Shown one piece after another: positions 50,301 through 61,066 of a DNA stretch of 64,000 nt (its first letter is position 1; each line of letters opens with the position of its first letter). Made by a program: the position numbers and the translations under genes. A model generated the notes under the pieces. It ran no database searches and was not told the origin of the DNA. It saw nothing but the letters and a program-made list of their open reading frames with translations. The DNA is from Combretum micranthum (taxonomy: Eukaryota > Streptophyta > Magnoliopsida > Myrtales > Combretaceae). The stretch covers positions 124,001 through 188,000 of the forward strand of contig JAMXBD010001249.1 in the NCBI GenBank assembly GCA_024138025.1. The letters run 5' to 3'.

Positions 50301-53300
50301 GGTGTAGAACTATTTTGATATCTTTGAACTGTCTTTTGTCTAATTAGTTTCATTTTTCATTCACTGAACAAGTTGTTCAGTTAAGTCATACTATTTAATC
50401 GTCTTTGTCTTTATTTTCTGGTAATTTAATTTAATAATTTCTTTGAATAAAGTTTTCCCTATTTATTCTGCTGTTACTGGTTATGCATAACCTCTTTTGC
50501 TTTGAAATGCTTCATTGCCAACATTGTGCAAAATTATCCTGCCAAAATCTTATGATTAGGTTTGTCAAAATCTGAACATAGAAATAATATTAAGAATAGA
50601 ACCAGAAAATTTTATTGTAATATTCTATATTTTTACATACAGTGTTAGTCGGCCTTTATATAAAAAAACCTAGCATAAATTAGGAAACTATACATGGTCA
50701 AATCCTATTAATTATGGGACTCCTATCCTAATACACTCGGTCAAATCCCATTAATTAGATAACCCAAAAATATTTTCCCTAAAATAACTAGCATTTACAC
50801 ATAATTTTTCCACACGTTGAATAGATATTTTCCATTCCCAGCTTGGATACAATAGTTTGAAACATTGAACTATTTAACCCTTTTGTTAGAACATCTGTGA
50901 GTTGATCATTTGTTGACACATAAGGCGTGCAAATTAGTCCATTGTTTAGCTTCTCCTTGATAAAATGTTTGTCAACTTCAATGTGCTTTGTTCGGTCATG
51001 TTGTACCGGATTGTGAGCTATGTTAATTGCAGATTTATTGTCATAGTAAAGTCTCATAGGTCCATCTCACTTAATCTTTAGGTCTTTAAGAATGATCTTC
51101 AACTAGAGTAGTTCACATATACCCTAAGCCATCGCCCTAAACTCGGCCTCTGCATTTGACCGAGCCACCACACTTTATTTCTTGCTCTTCCATGTCACAA
51201 GGTTTCCATCAAGAAAGGTGCAATATCCAGATGTTGACCTTCTATTAATGATAGACCTAGCATAATCAGCATTAGTGTATGCTTCAAGTACCAAACCTCC
51301 ATTTCTTTTGAATAAAATACCTTTTCCCGGTGTCCCCTTAAGATACTAAAGTACTTTATTAGCCGCTTGCAAATGAACCTCCTTTGGGTTTTGCATAAAT
51401 TGAATTATTACACTTACTGCAGATGCTATATCCGGTCGTGTGTGAGAGAGATATATGAGTATCCTTACTAGTCGTTGATTCGTTTTTTGATCTACTGTAG
51501 CATCATCTCTTATTGTTGTTAGCTTAAGATTTAGGTCCAAAGGTGTGCTCATTGGCTTGCATGTTGTCTTGCTTGTTTCCTTGAGAAGATCTGTAACATA
51601 TTTCTGTTGCGAGATAAAGATTCCTTGCCTTGAATGAGCAACCTCCATTCCAAGAAATGCTTTAACCTTCCCAATGCTTTGATTTCAAATTCCTTAGCCA
51701 AACATTAGCTCAATGCCTGCTTCTCCTCCTCATCATTTCTAGTTATGATTTTATCATCAATATGCACAAGTAAGTTGTGGCTCCCCTTGAAGGAGAATGT
51801 TTAATGAACAATGTATGTTCACCTTTGCTTTGCTTATACCCCATTGTCAACATACCCCTTGCAAACCTTCCAAACTATGCTTAAGGAGATTGCTTAAGAC
51901 CATATAGAGCCTTTTTCGATTTACACACGAGATGAGTATCCAGGTTCTTACCATAACCTAATGGGACTTCTATATAAATCTCCTCTTCTAGATCCCCATG
52001 TAAAAATGCATTCTTGACATCAGACTGTTGCAAGTCCCATTTATAGTTAGCAGCAAGTGCTAGTAATACTCTAACTGTATTCATATTTGCAACAGGAGCA
52101 AATGTCTCTAGATAGTCAATCCCATATGTTTGCTTATACCCTTTAGCTACTGATCGAGCCTTATATCTCTCGATTGACCCATCTGCTCTATGTTTTATTG
52201 TATACACCCATTTACAGCCCATGGGTCTTTTTCCAATAGGCAACCTCACCAACTCCTAGGTTTTGTTCTTTTCTAATGCCTCCATCTCCATATCCATAGC
52301 TTGCTTCTATTTTTTATTGGACAATGCTTCAGATGCACACTTCATTAACTCCTGAATCATGGACCCAGTAGCTATCGATCACATGACCTACTCATCCAAA
52401 TACAATTCAACTTATACCCCATGTCCTAGCAACTGGAAAATAGCCACAGCCGATGGATCTTTAACAACTGTTGCAAGGGTAGGAGATGTTCAAATAAACC
52501 CAACCGTGATCCTAAAGAATGTCCTTTACGTCCTTAATTATCCACCAACATTGTCTTCATAAAAACTTATCCAAGATCTATCCTATAATGTGGTTTTTTA
52601 CGGTGATTGTTGTGTATTTCAAGACAAGGGTTCAGGGAGGATGATTGGACATGCTAAAGAAAGGGACAACCTCTATTACCTCGAGACGCCAAGACAGTTG
52701 AACATTGTTAAAAGTAAGGTTGTTATATCATAAATCAATTTATCTAACAAGGAGAGAATCCTTCTTTATTAGCATTCAATTCTAAAAAAGGAGACTTACT
52801 TGAATACACAGAAGAACAAGTACTTGAAGGTTTCCCGAGACAGTTGATAAGAGATCTTACCCTCTCAATTTCCTCCTGGTTAAGACAACTTGTCTTTTGT
52901 GATGCAACTTTAGTCTCTGTTATATCCAACATGTTGTCAGCAATTAAGGCCGATCAAATGGAGAAAGGAAACTAGAAATTAAGGCCGGCCAAGAAAAAGA
53001 GAACATCAACAATCAATTTGGCAAAAATAAACTTAGAAACAGTTCCCAAAAAAGAATCGCTTTGATGCCATGTCAAAATCTAAATGTAGAAATAATATTA
53101 AGAATAGAACAAAAAAAATTTATTGCAATATTCTCTATTTTTATATACAGTGTTAGTCAGCCTTTATATGATAAAAACCTAGCATAAATTAGGAAACTAT
53201 GCATGGTCAAATCCTATTAATTATGGGACTCCTAGCCTAATACACTCAGTCAAATCCCATTAAATACAATCGGTCAAATCCCATTAATTAGATATAACCG

Positions 53301-56300
53301 AAAAATATTTTCCCTAAAATAACTAGCATTTACACAATTTTTCCACAAGGTTTGATAAAGTCCTGTCATGCTGACTATCAATTTGGCATCAGATATCCAA
53401 GTGAAATTTATTCACTGTCATTCAATTTCTTCTACATTTGTCCTCTATATCTGTTCTTTTCAATCATTTTATAAAGATATAATCGTGGAAACAAAAAAGA
53501 AATACAGGTGCAGCTCTTTTCAAGTGGATGAGGATTTAGCTAAATGCCTAGATTTTCTTGCCATCGTTTTTGTGGTGGATAGTTAAGACATCTTACTAGG
53601 ACTTATACTGCTCTATATCATGTGGTCGTTCAGGAACTTGTGGCAGCTGATTTTTGTTGAGGTGGCAGTAGCAGGAGATTTCTCTTTTATTGATCTCTTA
53701 TTATGTATATCATTCTTATAAACAATAAGATTTGACAGAGACTTTGGCTTCTTTGCAGTTGTCATCTTGTGCTGGGGGAAGTTGAGGATGCATTAGGATA
53801 TTTTAGAGGATGCTTGCAATCAGGAGCTGGGATTTGTTTGGATCGAAGACTTGTCATTGAAGCAGCTGAGGGTGTACAATTGGCTAATGTAATGCTTTAT
53901 ATAATCTGGTCTTATGGGTTTGAATATATTTCATTTTATCTTTTTCTTTGTATAATAATATTTTTATCTTAAACCTTTTCCTTCCTCATTTAAGGCGTTA
54001 CTCCTGTGTTTCCAGTATACATACAATGTATCAAATATTCCTTGGTTTAATTGAAGTTATAGCCTTATAGGTCATGATATGCGTATATATTTGAGTTTTT
54101 TTTTTTAAATCCCCAATCATTGTGAAATAGGTAGATATTATGGGCTGGGCTGTTCTTGGATAGTTAATCGAACACGGACGTAGTAAGATGATCTGATGAA
54201 TTGGTGTATTCTCGGTTGCATCATTCTTTTATCATATCTGCTTATTTGACTATTATCATTGACATATTTTCTTACGCAGTTGGTTATTTCTTTATTCATA
54301 ATCTAATGCAATTTTCATTGTTGCAAGTGCTTTACTTGCTTTGCAATTGTCTGTCCTACTAACACTTATATTGTCATACTTCATGCAGAAAGTGGCTGAA
54401 TATACAAATCTTTCTGCAGAGCTTTTAAGAGAAAAGACAGTTGATGCTGTGTCTAAAGCTTTGAAAGTTATCTCAGATGCTATTTCAATCAGTAAATTCT
54501 CTGAAAAATTGCTTGAGATGAAAGCAGAAGCACTTCATATGGTGTGCATACTATAGGAAATTATTTAATATTATGGAATACCTGATTTTTGATAATCATC
54601 ATGTATTTATTGTTGGGTTCATAATTGCAGTTACGAAGGCATGAAGAGGTCATTCAGCTCTGTGAGCAGTCTGTTGTTATCGCTGAGAAGAATTTCCAAA
54701 TTATAGGTGCATGTAATCACTCTGGAAATTCAGATGATTCAAAGTGTGGAATAAACTTGTTCAGGCTCTGGAGGTGGTACATGATGGCGAAGTCTCACTT
54801 TTGCTTGGGTAGGCTTGAAAAGGCTCTTGATTTTCTTGGAAAGGTAGAGCAAGCTGGACGCACCAACAATAGGTATCTTTTGGTTGTTATTTATAAGAGC
54901 ATGTTTTTTCCTTAATTTATATGTTGACAATGATCAATCATTACATTACTGATAAACTTGAGAAATTCTTTAAATTTTATGATTATTCTACTTACTGCAG
55001 GTGCCAAATTAACATTATAGAATCATCAACTTCGTTAATCACCACCACACACAAACTTTTACAATGCAAGGTAAGTTCTTTAAATTTTACATTTTTTTCC
55101 CTCCTTGGGGTGGTTCTGCATGTTAAGTGTCCAAAATGCATGGTTAAGATAGCATTTTGGTGGCTTCTGATGAAATCTAAATTAAGGGGGATATTTTATT
55201 ACATTTTTAAAACCATTGACAAATTAATGTAAATGCAAGAACTTTTGATCTAAAAGTCTGAGCTTATATATTTGTATGGACCTTTATGTTGTACTCTTTA
55301 TACTTTCTTGCTTATCGGTTGGACATTGATTGAAGCCTATCAGGCGGATGAATGAAAAGATATAATAATTCAAATTCATGACATCTTGCTTTCAAATTTA
55401 CTTTTATGTCAAACTTAGCAACCTACTGCATGACTTTATCAACTTATTCTTTGAGTTGATTTACTTGTCTTCTTTCTTTTTGTTTCTTAGTAAATTGATA
55501 AATGTGCAACTTGTATAGAGTCAAATTCCTTAAGCATAAGGCAGTCCTCTTGTTCTTTGGCTAAGTCTGCCTATTTTAATATGTTTGGATGACAGAGTTT
55601 AGGAAATGAAGCCTTTCGACTGAAGAAGTATGCAGAAGCAGTAGAGCATTATAGTGCTGCTCTAGCCTGCAATGTTGAATCCCGTCCTTTTGCTGCAGTC
55701 TGTTTATGCAATCGAGCAGCTGCACATCAAGCTCTTGGTCAGCTTGCTGATGCAATAGCTGATTGCAGTCTGGCCATTGCTCTTGATGGAAATTATGTCA
55801 AGGTTTGTCAGTAATACCTTTTTTCATTTTTTTAGTTCAATTATCACAAGCTGCGTATGATCTTTTGGAATATTCTGGTCAATTGCATTTTTTTGGGGAT
55901 AAATTGGTCAATGGCTTTTATCTTTATATGTTTGGAGTTAAATTAGAGATTTCATTATCAATTGATTAGCTGATGTTTCATGGTCGATGTAGTATATTAT
56001 AAAAGAGATGACGCTTTTCTATATGATGGTTTCATATTGTGAGTTGGAACACTGAACACAAATAAACACACAAATAATAATCTGCAGTTTGGAGTGTGCC
56101 ATTGGCTGTTACAAATTAAAATCAGAAGTGCGTACAAGTCTTCAAGCTTCAATATGAATGTTGCCATTGACTGATAGTGAAAGAGAGAAGAAATTAAAAA
56201 AAAAAAAAAAGAGTATATGTAGGGGGCATGAACCTCTGAAAGTATTTAGTTCATGACTGATACATGATGCATGGTTTCATGGTAGAAAGACCCAGGGAAT

Positions 56301-58619
56301 TGTTCATTGTGTGTGTTAGTTTCTTTGAGAATTGATGACTTTGTCCTATAATTTATTTTCATGATGCAATTTGTGCACTTCATTAGACAAAGTTATTCTG
56401 ATATTATTAACCTAAAAATAAGTTATTCTGACTTTTTTTTATTATAATATGGATATTAAAGATCGACTATTGTTCTTTAACTTAATAACAAAGAGGCTGT
56501 CTTCACTCCAAGTCTTATGTGTGTGCTAGATGAAAAATTTAACCTGGTTGTTTATATACTTAATATCTGGATGTCAATGCATTATATTCTTTTAATGAAC
56601 CTCTTTTTCTAGAGGTAGTTGTAAAATATAATTCCAATGCTGGACTGCCCATGATATATATATATGCAGGCCTTGTCTAGGAGAGCCACCTTAAATGAAG
56701 CGATCAGAGACTATGGACAAGCAGCATGTGACATCCAGAAGTTGATTACTATTTTGGAAAATCAATCAAAAGATGGGGACGATGAATTGAGGAAAGCCTA
56801 TAAGAGAAAGTCCTCAATGGAAGAGGAAGCCAAGAAAGGAATATCTTTGGATTTTTACCTCATTTTGTAAGTAGTCATAGGGCATATTGCACCCATTCCT
56901 CCCTCTCATAGATTTGTTTCATATGTCAATTGTGTGAACAATGTCCTACGGTCTATGATGCATTATAAACAATAGTGCACTTTGAATTCAATCCAGTTTT
57001 CTAGCATTTTTGGATAATCTGTAGTAGGGCAATTAAAATGTGTGATAAATGGACCAATAATATGACATGCACACCTGCATGGTAGTGACAGTGATGACTA
57101 AATTCATAATGCTACGCTAAATAAGTGAATTCTGAATTACATTTACATAATATTGGCCATCTTTTACTTATGTGAGATACAAATATCATGTGGCAGGGGT
57201 GTCAGAGAATCTGATACGGCATCTGATATTAAGAAGGCTTATAGGAAAGCTGCATTACGGCATCATCCAGACAAGGTCTTGTGTTAAGTTTGTCTGATTC
57301 AATAATTCTATTATTTTTTCCTAGTTTCTACCTTATGTTACGGGGACATTTCTGATATCTATTTTCAATTTAGGCTGGCCAATTCTTGGCAAGAACTGAT
57401 AGTGGTTTTGAAGGACAACTCTGGAAAGAAATTTCTAAAGAGGTTCATGATGATGCAGACAAACTTTTTAAAATTATTGGCGAGGCGTACACAGTACTGT
57501 CGGATCCCTCAAAGGTCAGTTACTATGGCCTTAGTTTGAGATGCTGCAGATTACCCTGGTTCAGTATTCTGTGAATAAGATTGTGACTTTTATTTGTTTA
57601 ATTATTTATTTATATTTCTGGTTTATATGCTGTGCCTTGCTATCTTGAGCAATTTCTCTCTTATTCTATGTTGTATGTAGGCTCAAGTTGGTATCTATTT
57701 TCAAATTCAAACAAAGTTCAAAACCATACTTGATCTGCATGATATATAGCTTGATTTGATATGATACTTTCAGTATTCATTGAGTTATAATCAATGAGAA
57801 TTTGAGCACATTTTATTCTTGAATAAGTTGCTTCAACTTGATAACCTTGAGTAGGCCTGTGATGAAAATTTCAACACATGGTGAAAGCTTAAGTGAAAAT
57901 ACACTTGATTTTTCCTTGCCGAGCCTTTAGGTAGCTAAAACCTCTACCTGCTTACAGGTAAGATAAATATAGTTTTTATCATGCTTGAATAACTGCTGAT
58001 GCTCACTTTCCAAGTGAAGCCCATCTGTCCAGTGCAACCCAAATGGTTGCTGTGAGAGAACTGGAATTATTTTAGTACTTTGGAAGACAAAAAGAGAAAT
58101 ACTGTACTGATGATATTTCTATGAGGTCTTACTTGAATCTTGCGCATTGTTTTTTCTGTTAGAAGTATGGAGAAACATTTTTAATGATCTAGTGGGAAGA
58201 AAATCTCTTGTGAACTATTTAAATTACCAATTTCTAGCTTATTATGTGGCGGGTGGTTGTGCCCTTGCAAATGCTAGGAAATTCCTTTGCCTATGAAGTT
58301 TTTCCAAGCAATGAAGGGAAATTCATTGGATTTTTTTTCTTTTGGCCAGAAAATTCATTGGATTTGGAATTAGTATTTTTCATTGGATCTTATCTATCAG
58401 CAACTAATGCGTGAGTTTGTTCTTTTAATATGATGTGTCTTTGTATTCTTCCTCATACAGCGATCGCAATATGATCTGGAAGAGGAAATGAGAAAAACAC
58501 GAAACCAGAGCAGCTCTTATAGCAGTTACAGGAGTTCATCTGATGTTCATAGCTCTCCATTTGAGAGAAGCACCTACAGGCGGTATAGGCAAGGCAATTG
58601 GAAGACCCATGGATATTAA
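47384..58619 (+). CDS. DnaJ-TPR co-chaperone-like protein (TPR15/TPR16 type), 1387 aa
   Basis: Coding exons are 47384-49929, 50019-50258, 53759-53888, 54389-54541, 54631-54872, 55001-55070, 55596-55802, 56670-56866, 57197-57275, 57374-57514 and 58461-58619. All ten introns are GT-AG, every junction keeps frame, and the total is 4164 nt. Residues 1-848 (exon 1) are low-complexity and Ser-rich, with FxFG-like motifs (FVFGA, FVFGSSS, FCFGIG) and an 81-residue duplication. TPR repeats follow: [20 protein letters not shown] with [14 protein letters not shown] (849-970) and [20 protein letters not shown] with [13 protein letters not shown] (about 1129-1235). The J domain (about 1257-1343) has [21 protein letters not shown] with H-P-D at 1285-1287, and [18 protein letters not shown] domains stimulate Hsp70 ATPase activity and TPRs bind chaperones or clients, so a co-chaperone role follows from the family. 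Two ATG codons are adjacent (47384, 47387); the first was chosen. Family assignment is secure; which paralogue is not. Confidence 0.94.
49367..49852 (+). repeat. In-frame 81-codon tandem duplication in exon 1
   Basis: Two adjacent 243-bp units at 49367-49609 and 49610-49852 encode residues 662-742 and 743-823. They share [23 protein letters not shown] and SSSGPSLP with scattered differences. Both units keep the frame and an FxFS-type motif near the start. Confidence 0.93.
50788..52340 (-). pseudogene. Copia reverse transcriptase and RNase H remnant
   Basis: Minus-strand pieces are [38 protein letters not shown] and [19 protein letters not shown] (51881-52252), [10 protein letters not shown] with [13 protein letters not shown] (51346-51648), and [20 protein letters not shown] with [13 protein letters not shown] (50788-51057). 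These are the reverse transcriptase and RNase H of Ty1/copia polyproteins. The pieces are separated by stops and frameshifts. Upstream, 52253-52340 adds EALEKNKT before the polymerase, the usual linker. Confidence 0.92.
52345..52735 (+). pseudogene. Inverted copia protease / GAG-pre-integrase segment
   Basis: On the plus strand, opposite to the rest of the element, it reads [16 protein letters not shown] at its start, where a copia protease has D-S-G-A-T-D-H-M. It continues with [20 protein letters not shown] and, in another frame, [13 protein letters not shown], typical of the GAG-pre-integrase domain. The active-site serine and glycine are altered. Its orientation relative to the neighbouring gag and RT pieces shows an inversion. 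Confidence 0.85.
52744..52932 (-). pseudogene. Copia gag C-terminal remnant
   Basis: Contains [33 protein letters not shown] and LELNANKEG, which resemble the end of copia gag just before the protease. It runs on the minus strand and ends where the inverted protease segment begins. Confidence 0.6.
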
Positions 58620-59720
58620 TGTGCTGATTGATAAGAAAAGTTTCAAAAGATATACAGCAGCTTTACTCATTCAAGAAGTGTAAGATCAGAAACCCATTTT
58701 GGAAAGACCATCTGAAGTTGCAGGCAAATGACCTGGTCAGGTAAAATAGCAGCCTACTATTGAATAGGGAGGTCACAATAGGAGTAACATCTAATCCTAG
58801 ACATTTTTTTGGTGCAGATTTTGCGAGTTTTAGCCACAGGACATATCTCGTGCAGAGTTGGATGTGAAAGGAAGACCGTTTTATGGTATAGTCAACTGGA
58901 AAAATAGATGGGCCATTGAGAAGTGCAAGATAGCCTACCTGCCTTTTGTAAGACCTCTAATTAAGCAGCATCGCCTACATTCTGTGTAAATTTCTTTCTG
59001 TACACAAGGCGAATCTTTTGTTCACTCCACTCAGATGGAGAAATATAGGAAGGTCTAATATAGTCAAAACAGTTATGGCCCGTGGCTTTTGCAGGTAAGT
59101 GTATCTGAAAGCTTTTGTGGTCTGAACTCTCTTGTATAAACAATAATCCTTATCTCTTTGAGGGAATAGAGAATTTGAAGAAAGTTCCGCTCCCATAGGC
59201 TTTTTGCTGGAGTTGCAGTTCCCAGAAAGCTTTTTGTCATGCTGTGCATAAATGTGACATTCGTTTGTATAGCCTATGACTTTGAAGTATGCAGTTCTGC
59301 TCCCTTAGAATTCTTGCTTGTGTTGCAGTTTGTGTCTGTCTGTCGTGCTTAGCGTAGATGTGGCATATTCTTTTGTATAGCCTATAATTTCGAAGTATGC
59401 AGCTCTGGTTTTGCTTATATCTATCTGTGTGTGTGTGTGTCGGAAGAGATACTATTACTTCAAAGAGAAACGACGGAAGCTCAGATCGTTGACCCGGTAT
59501 TCTCAGACAGTGCCATAAGTGGCACCATTACTACTTTACCAGCAAAACAGTCATCCCCAGCCAAACCAGCTTCCGGTCTACTGCCATTGGTAACAACACA
59601 TATAGGAGCATTAAGCTTCCAGAATCTTTCAAATATTACGCAAAGCCTCATATAAGGCTCTTGTAGGTCTAAAGCAAAAGGATTAGGTCTAAAGCAAAAG
59701 GATTCTTCCTGTCTAAATTT
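58620..59720 (+). other. 3' flank of the DnaJ-TPR gene with tandem duplications
   Basis: Likely includes the 3' UTR; no certain poly-A signal was identified. A diverged 110-bp tandem duplication occupies about 59189-59298 and 59299-59407, sharing GAAGTATGCAG and TTGTATAGCCTAT. A (GT)n run follows at about 59427-59440. A perfect 20-bp tandem duplication (AGGTCTAAAGCAAAAGGATT) lies at 59665-59704. Confidence 0.6.
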
Positions 59721-60145
59721 CTAGGTAGTGTTTGCCATCTTAGAGGCAAGAACATTTGCTTCTTTAGTCTTCCATTGAATGGACTTCCTATTCTCTTTCT
59801 GAATCAATTCCTTGCAATGCAAAATTAAATTAGGCTCATTATTATCCTTTTTGTTTATTTTATTTACCCAATTCAATGCCTCTAATGTATATATTTCAGT
59901 AATGCAAATTTCCAAACCTCTTAGTTGCAATCCTTGAACTCCAGTAAATTACTTATTTGTAAGTAGGGCAATGAAGTCACAAAAACTGTCCTAACATATC
60001 CCACAAGATAATTATGATTCTTAGATCCGATGATTTTCCCCATGCCTGCAAAGCTCTTGCCCTCTTTAAAGGATCTATCAAAGTTAACATTTACCCACCT
60101 CTGGGGAGGCGGCTCCCAATCATCTATCAAATTTGGGTCACACAT
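59721..60145 (-). pseudogene. RNase H-like (RVT_3 type) retroelement remnant
   Basis: The minus strand reads DWEPPPQRWVNVNFDRSF, then GKSFAGMGKIIGSKNHNYLVGY (first half, 59921-60145), and in a shifted frame ALNWVNKINKKDNNEPNLI, then WKTKEANVLASKMAN (second half, 59721-59930). This matches the plant RNase H-like domain found in non-LTR retrotransposons and related plant proteins, with PPP..WVKxNFDGxF at the start and REANxxAD at the end. The catalytic Asp region survives partly, but the two halves are out of frame and no reverse transcriptase precedes it. Confidence 0.75.
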
Positions 60146-61061
60146 TGATCATCCTAGCTCTAAACGTGGCCTAGTATATTACAGTAGCTTTCAAACTGTT
60201 TTGTGTTTACCCATGTAGCGTTGCTCTCATTAGGTAAAAATATTCTCTAATTTTGTTCATATCACTCTCCTTATAGATAAAAAAGAAACGAGCATTGTCA
60301 AGGGCATGTCATATCTCTCTTCATTTTCCTGGTAAATTTCATATTTTCCTCGCGTCATTTCTTGTAGGGTAAAGGAAAAGACATTTGAAAGTTAGTGCTA
60401 CTATTCAAGACATCCCATCTACAACTCGCGAGTAGGTTATTTACAACTTTTCATTTAAGGTATATTTTTTATTTGTATCTTATTTGTATATGATTGCATT
60501 TATATATGATTTGTAAAATCTGTTTATAAGGAAAAATTTCTATTTTTCATCTATATATATTTTTGATAAATAGTTTAATTAAAATAAACATGAAATAGAT
60601 ACCAAACTGACGTCGAACCTACGAACCAAACGCGTAGTTTGATAAAAGATACACAACAGATGTACTTTAAAGTCCCTTTTACTAGGCTATTTTAAGTTAT
60701 ATAGCCCATATCTCAAGCATCTTACAATAAATAAATAAAAAAAGAAATAAATTTGTATTTCTTCAGTAGGCTTAATCTCCTAAACGCATTTCTACTTATG
60801 AGGATCGTCTTAATCTATGTCCTCTCATAGAAAGATTAGTTCATTGGTAGGTCTTATGGAAAGCTCTCACTCCTCTTGTTACTCCACGTAATCCTATTCT
60901 CCTTTGACAAAAGCGGATCAATGAGAATACTTCCTATATTACAACATATTCTGCTATCAATAGGATAACTAGTGACTTCTTCATTCTGCACATTAATTTT
61001 GACCTAAGTATCGGACGAAGAGGTCTTTGCATTTTTCTTTAAAAGAGCAAAAATGGACCTC
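60146..61061. other. Gene-free stretch
   Basis: About 60450-60640 is a diverged relative of the dispersed MITE family (TATTTGTATCTTATTTGTAT). Nothing else is recognised. Confidence 0.4.
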
Positions 61062-61066
61062 CATGG

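Larger units (their letters stand above)
50563..53347 (-). mobile_element. Ty1/copia element, rearranged, antisense in intron 2, TSD AGGTT
   Basis: LTRs are 50563-50814 (252 bp) and 53071-53347 (277 bp), both starting TGTCAAAATCT and ending TTTTTCCACA on the plus strand. The perfect duplication AGGTT lies at 50558-50562 and 53348-53352. On the minus strand the 5' LTR is followed by TGGCATCAAAGC, close to the initiator-Met tRNA primer site TGGTATCAGAGC. Internal pieces cover part of gag, an inverted protease segment, RT and RNase H, with integrase largely missing. Total length of 2.8 kb is short for a copia element, so it is a deletion derivative. The longer LTR has an extra repeat of the CGGTCAAATCCCATTAA motif. 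Confidence 0.93.
50259..53758 (+). other. Intron 2 of the DnaJ-TPR gene, expanded by a copia element
   Basis: The donor is GTAAGC and the acceptor CTTTGCAG. The intron is 3500 bp. Removing the 2785-bp copia element and one TSD copy leaves about 710 bp, similar to the other large introns of the gene (500-946 bp). Confidence 0.9.

Noticed and set aside
59431..59655. 74-codon ORF and an opposing minus-strand ORF
   Set aside because: Neither strand gives a family I recognise; it lies in repeat-rich sequence between the gene's 3' end and an RNase H relic.
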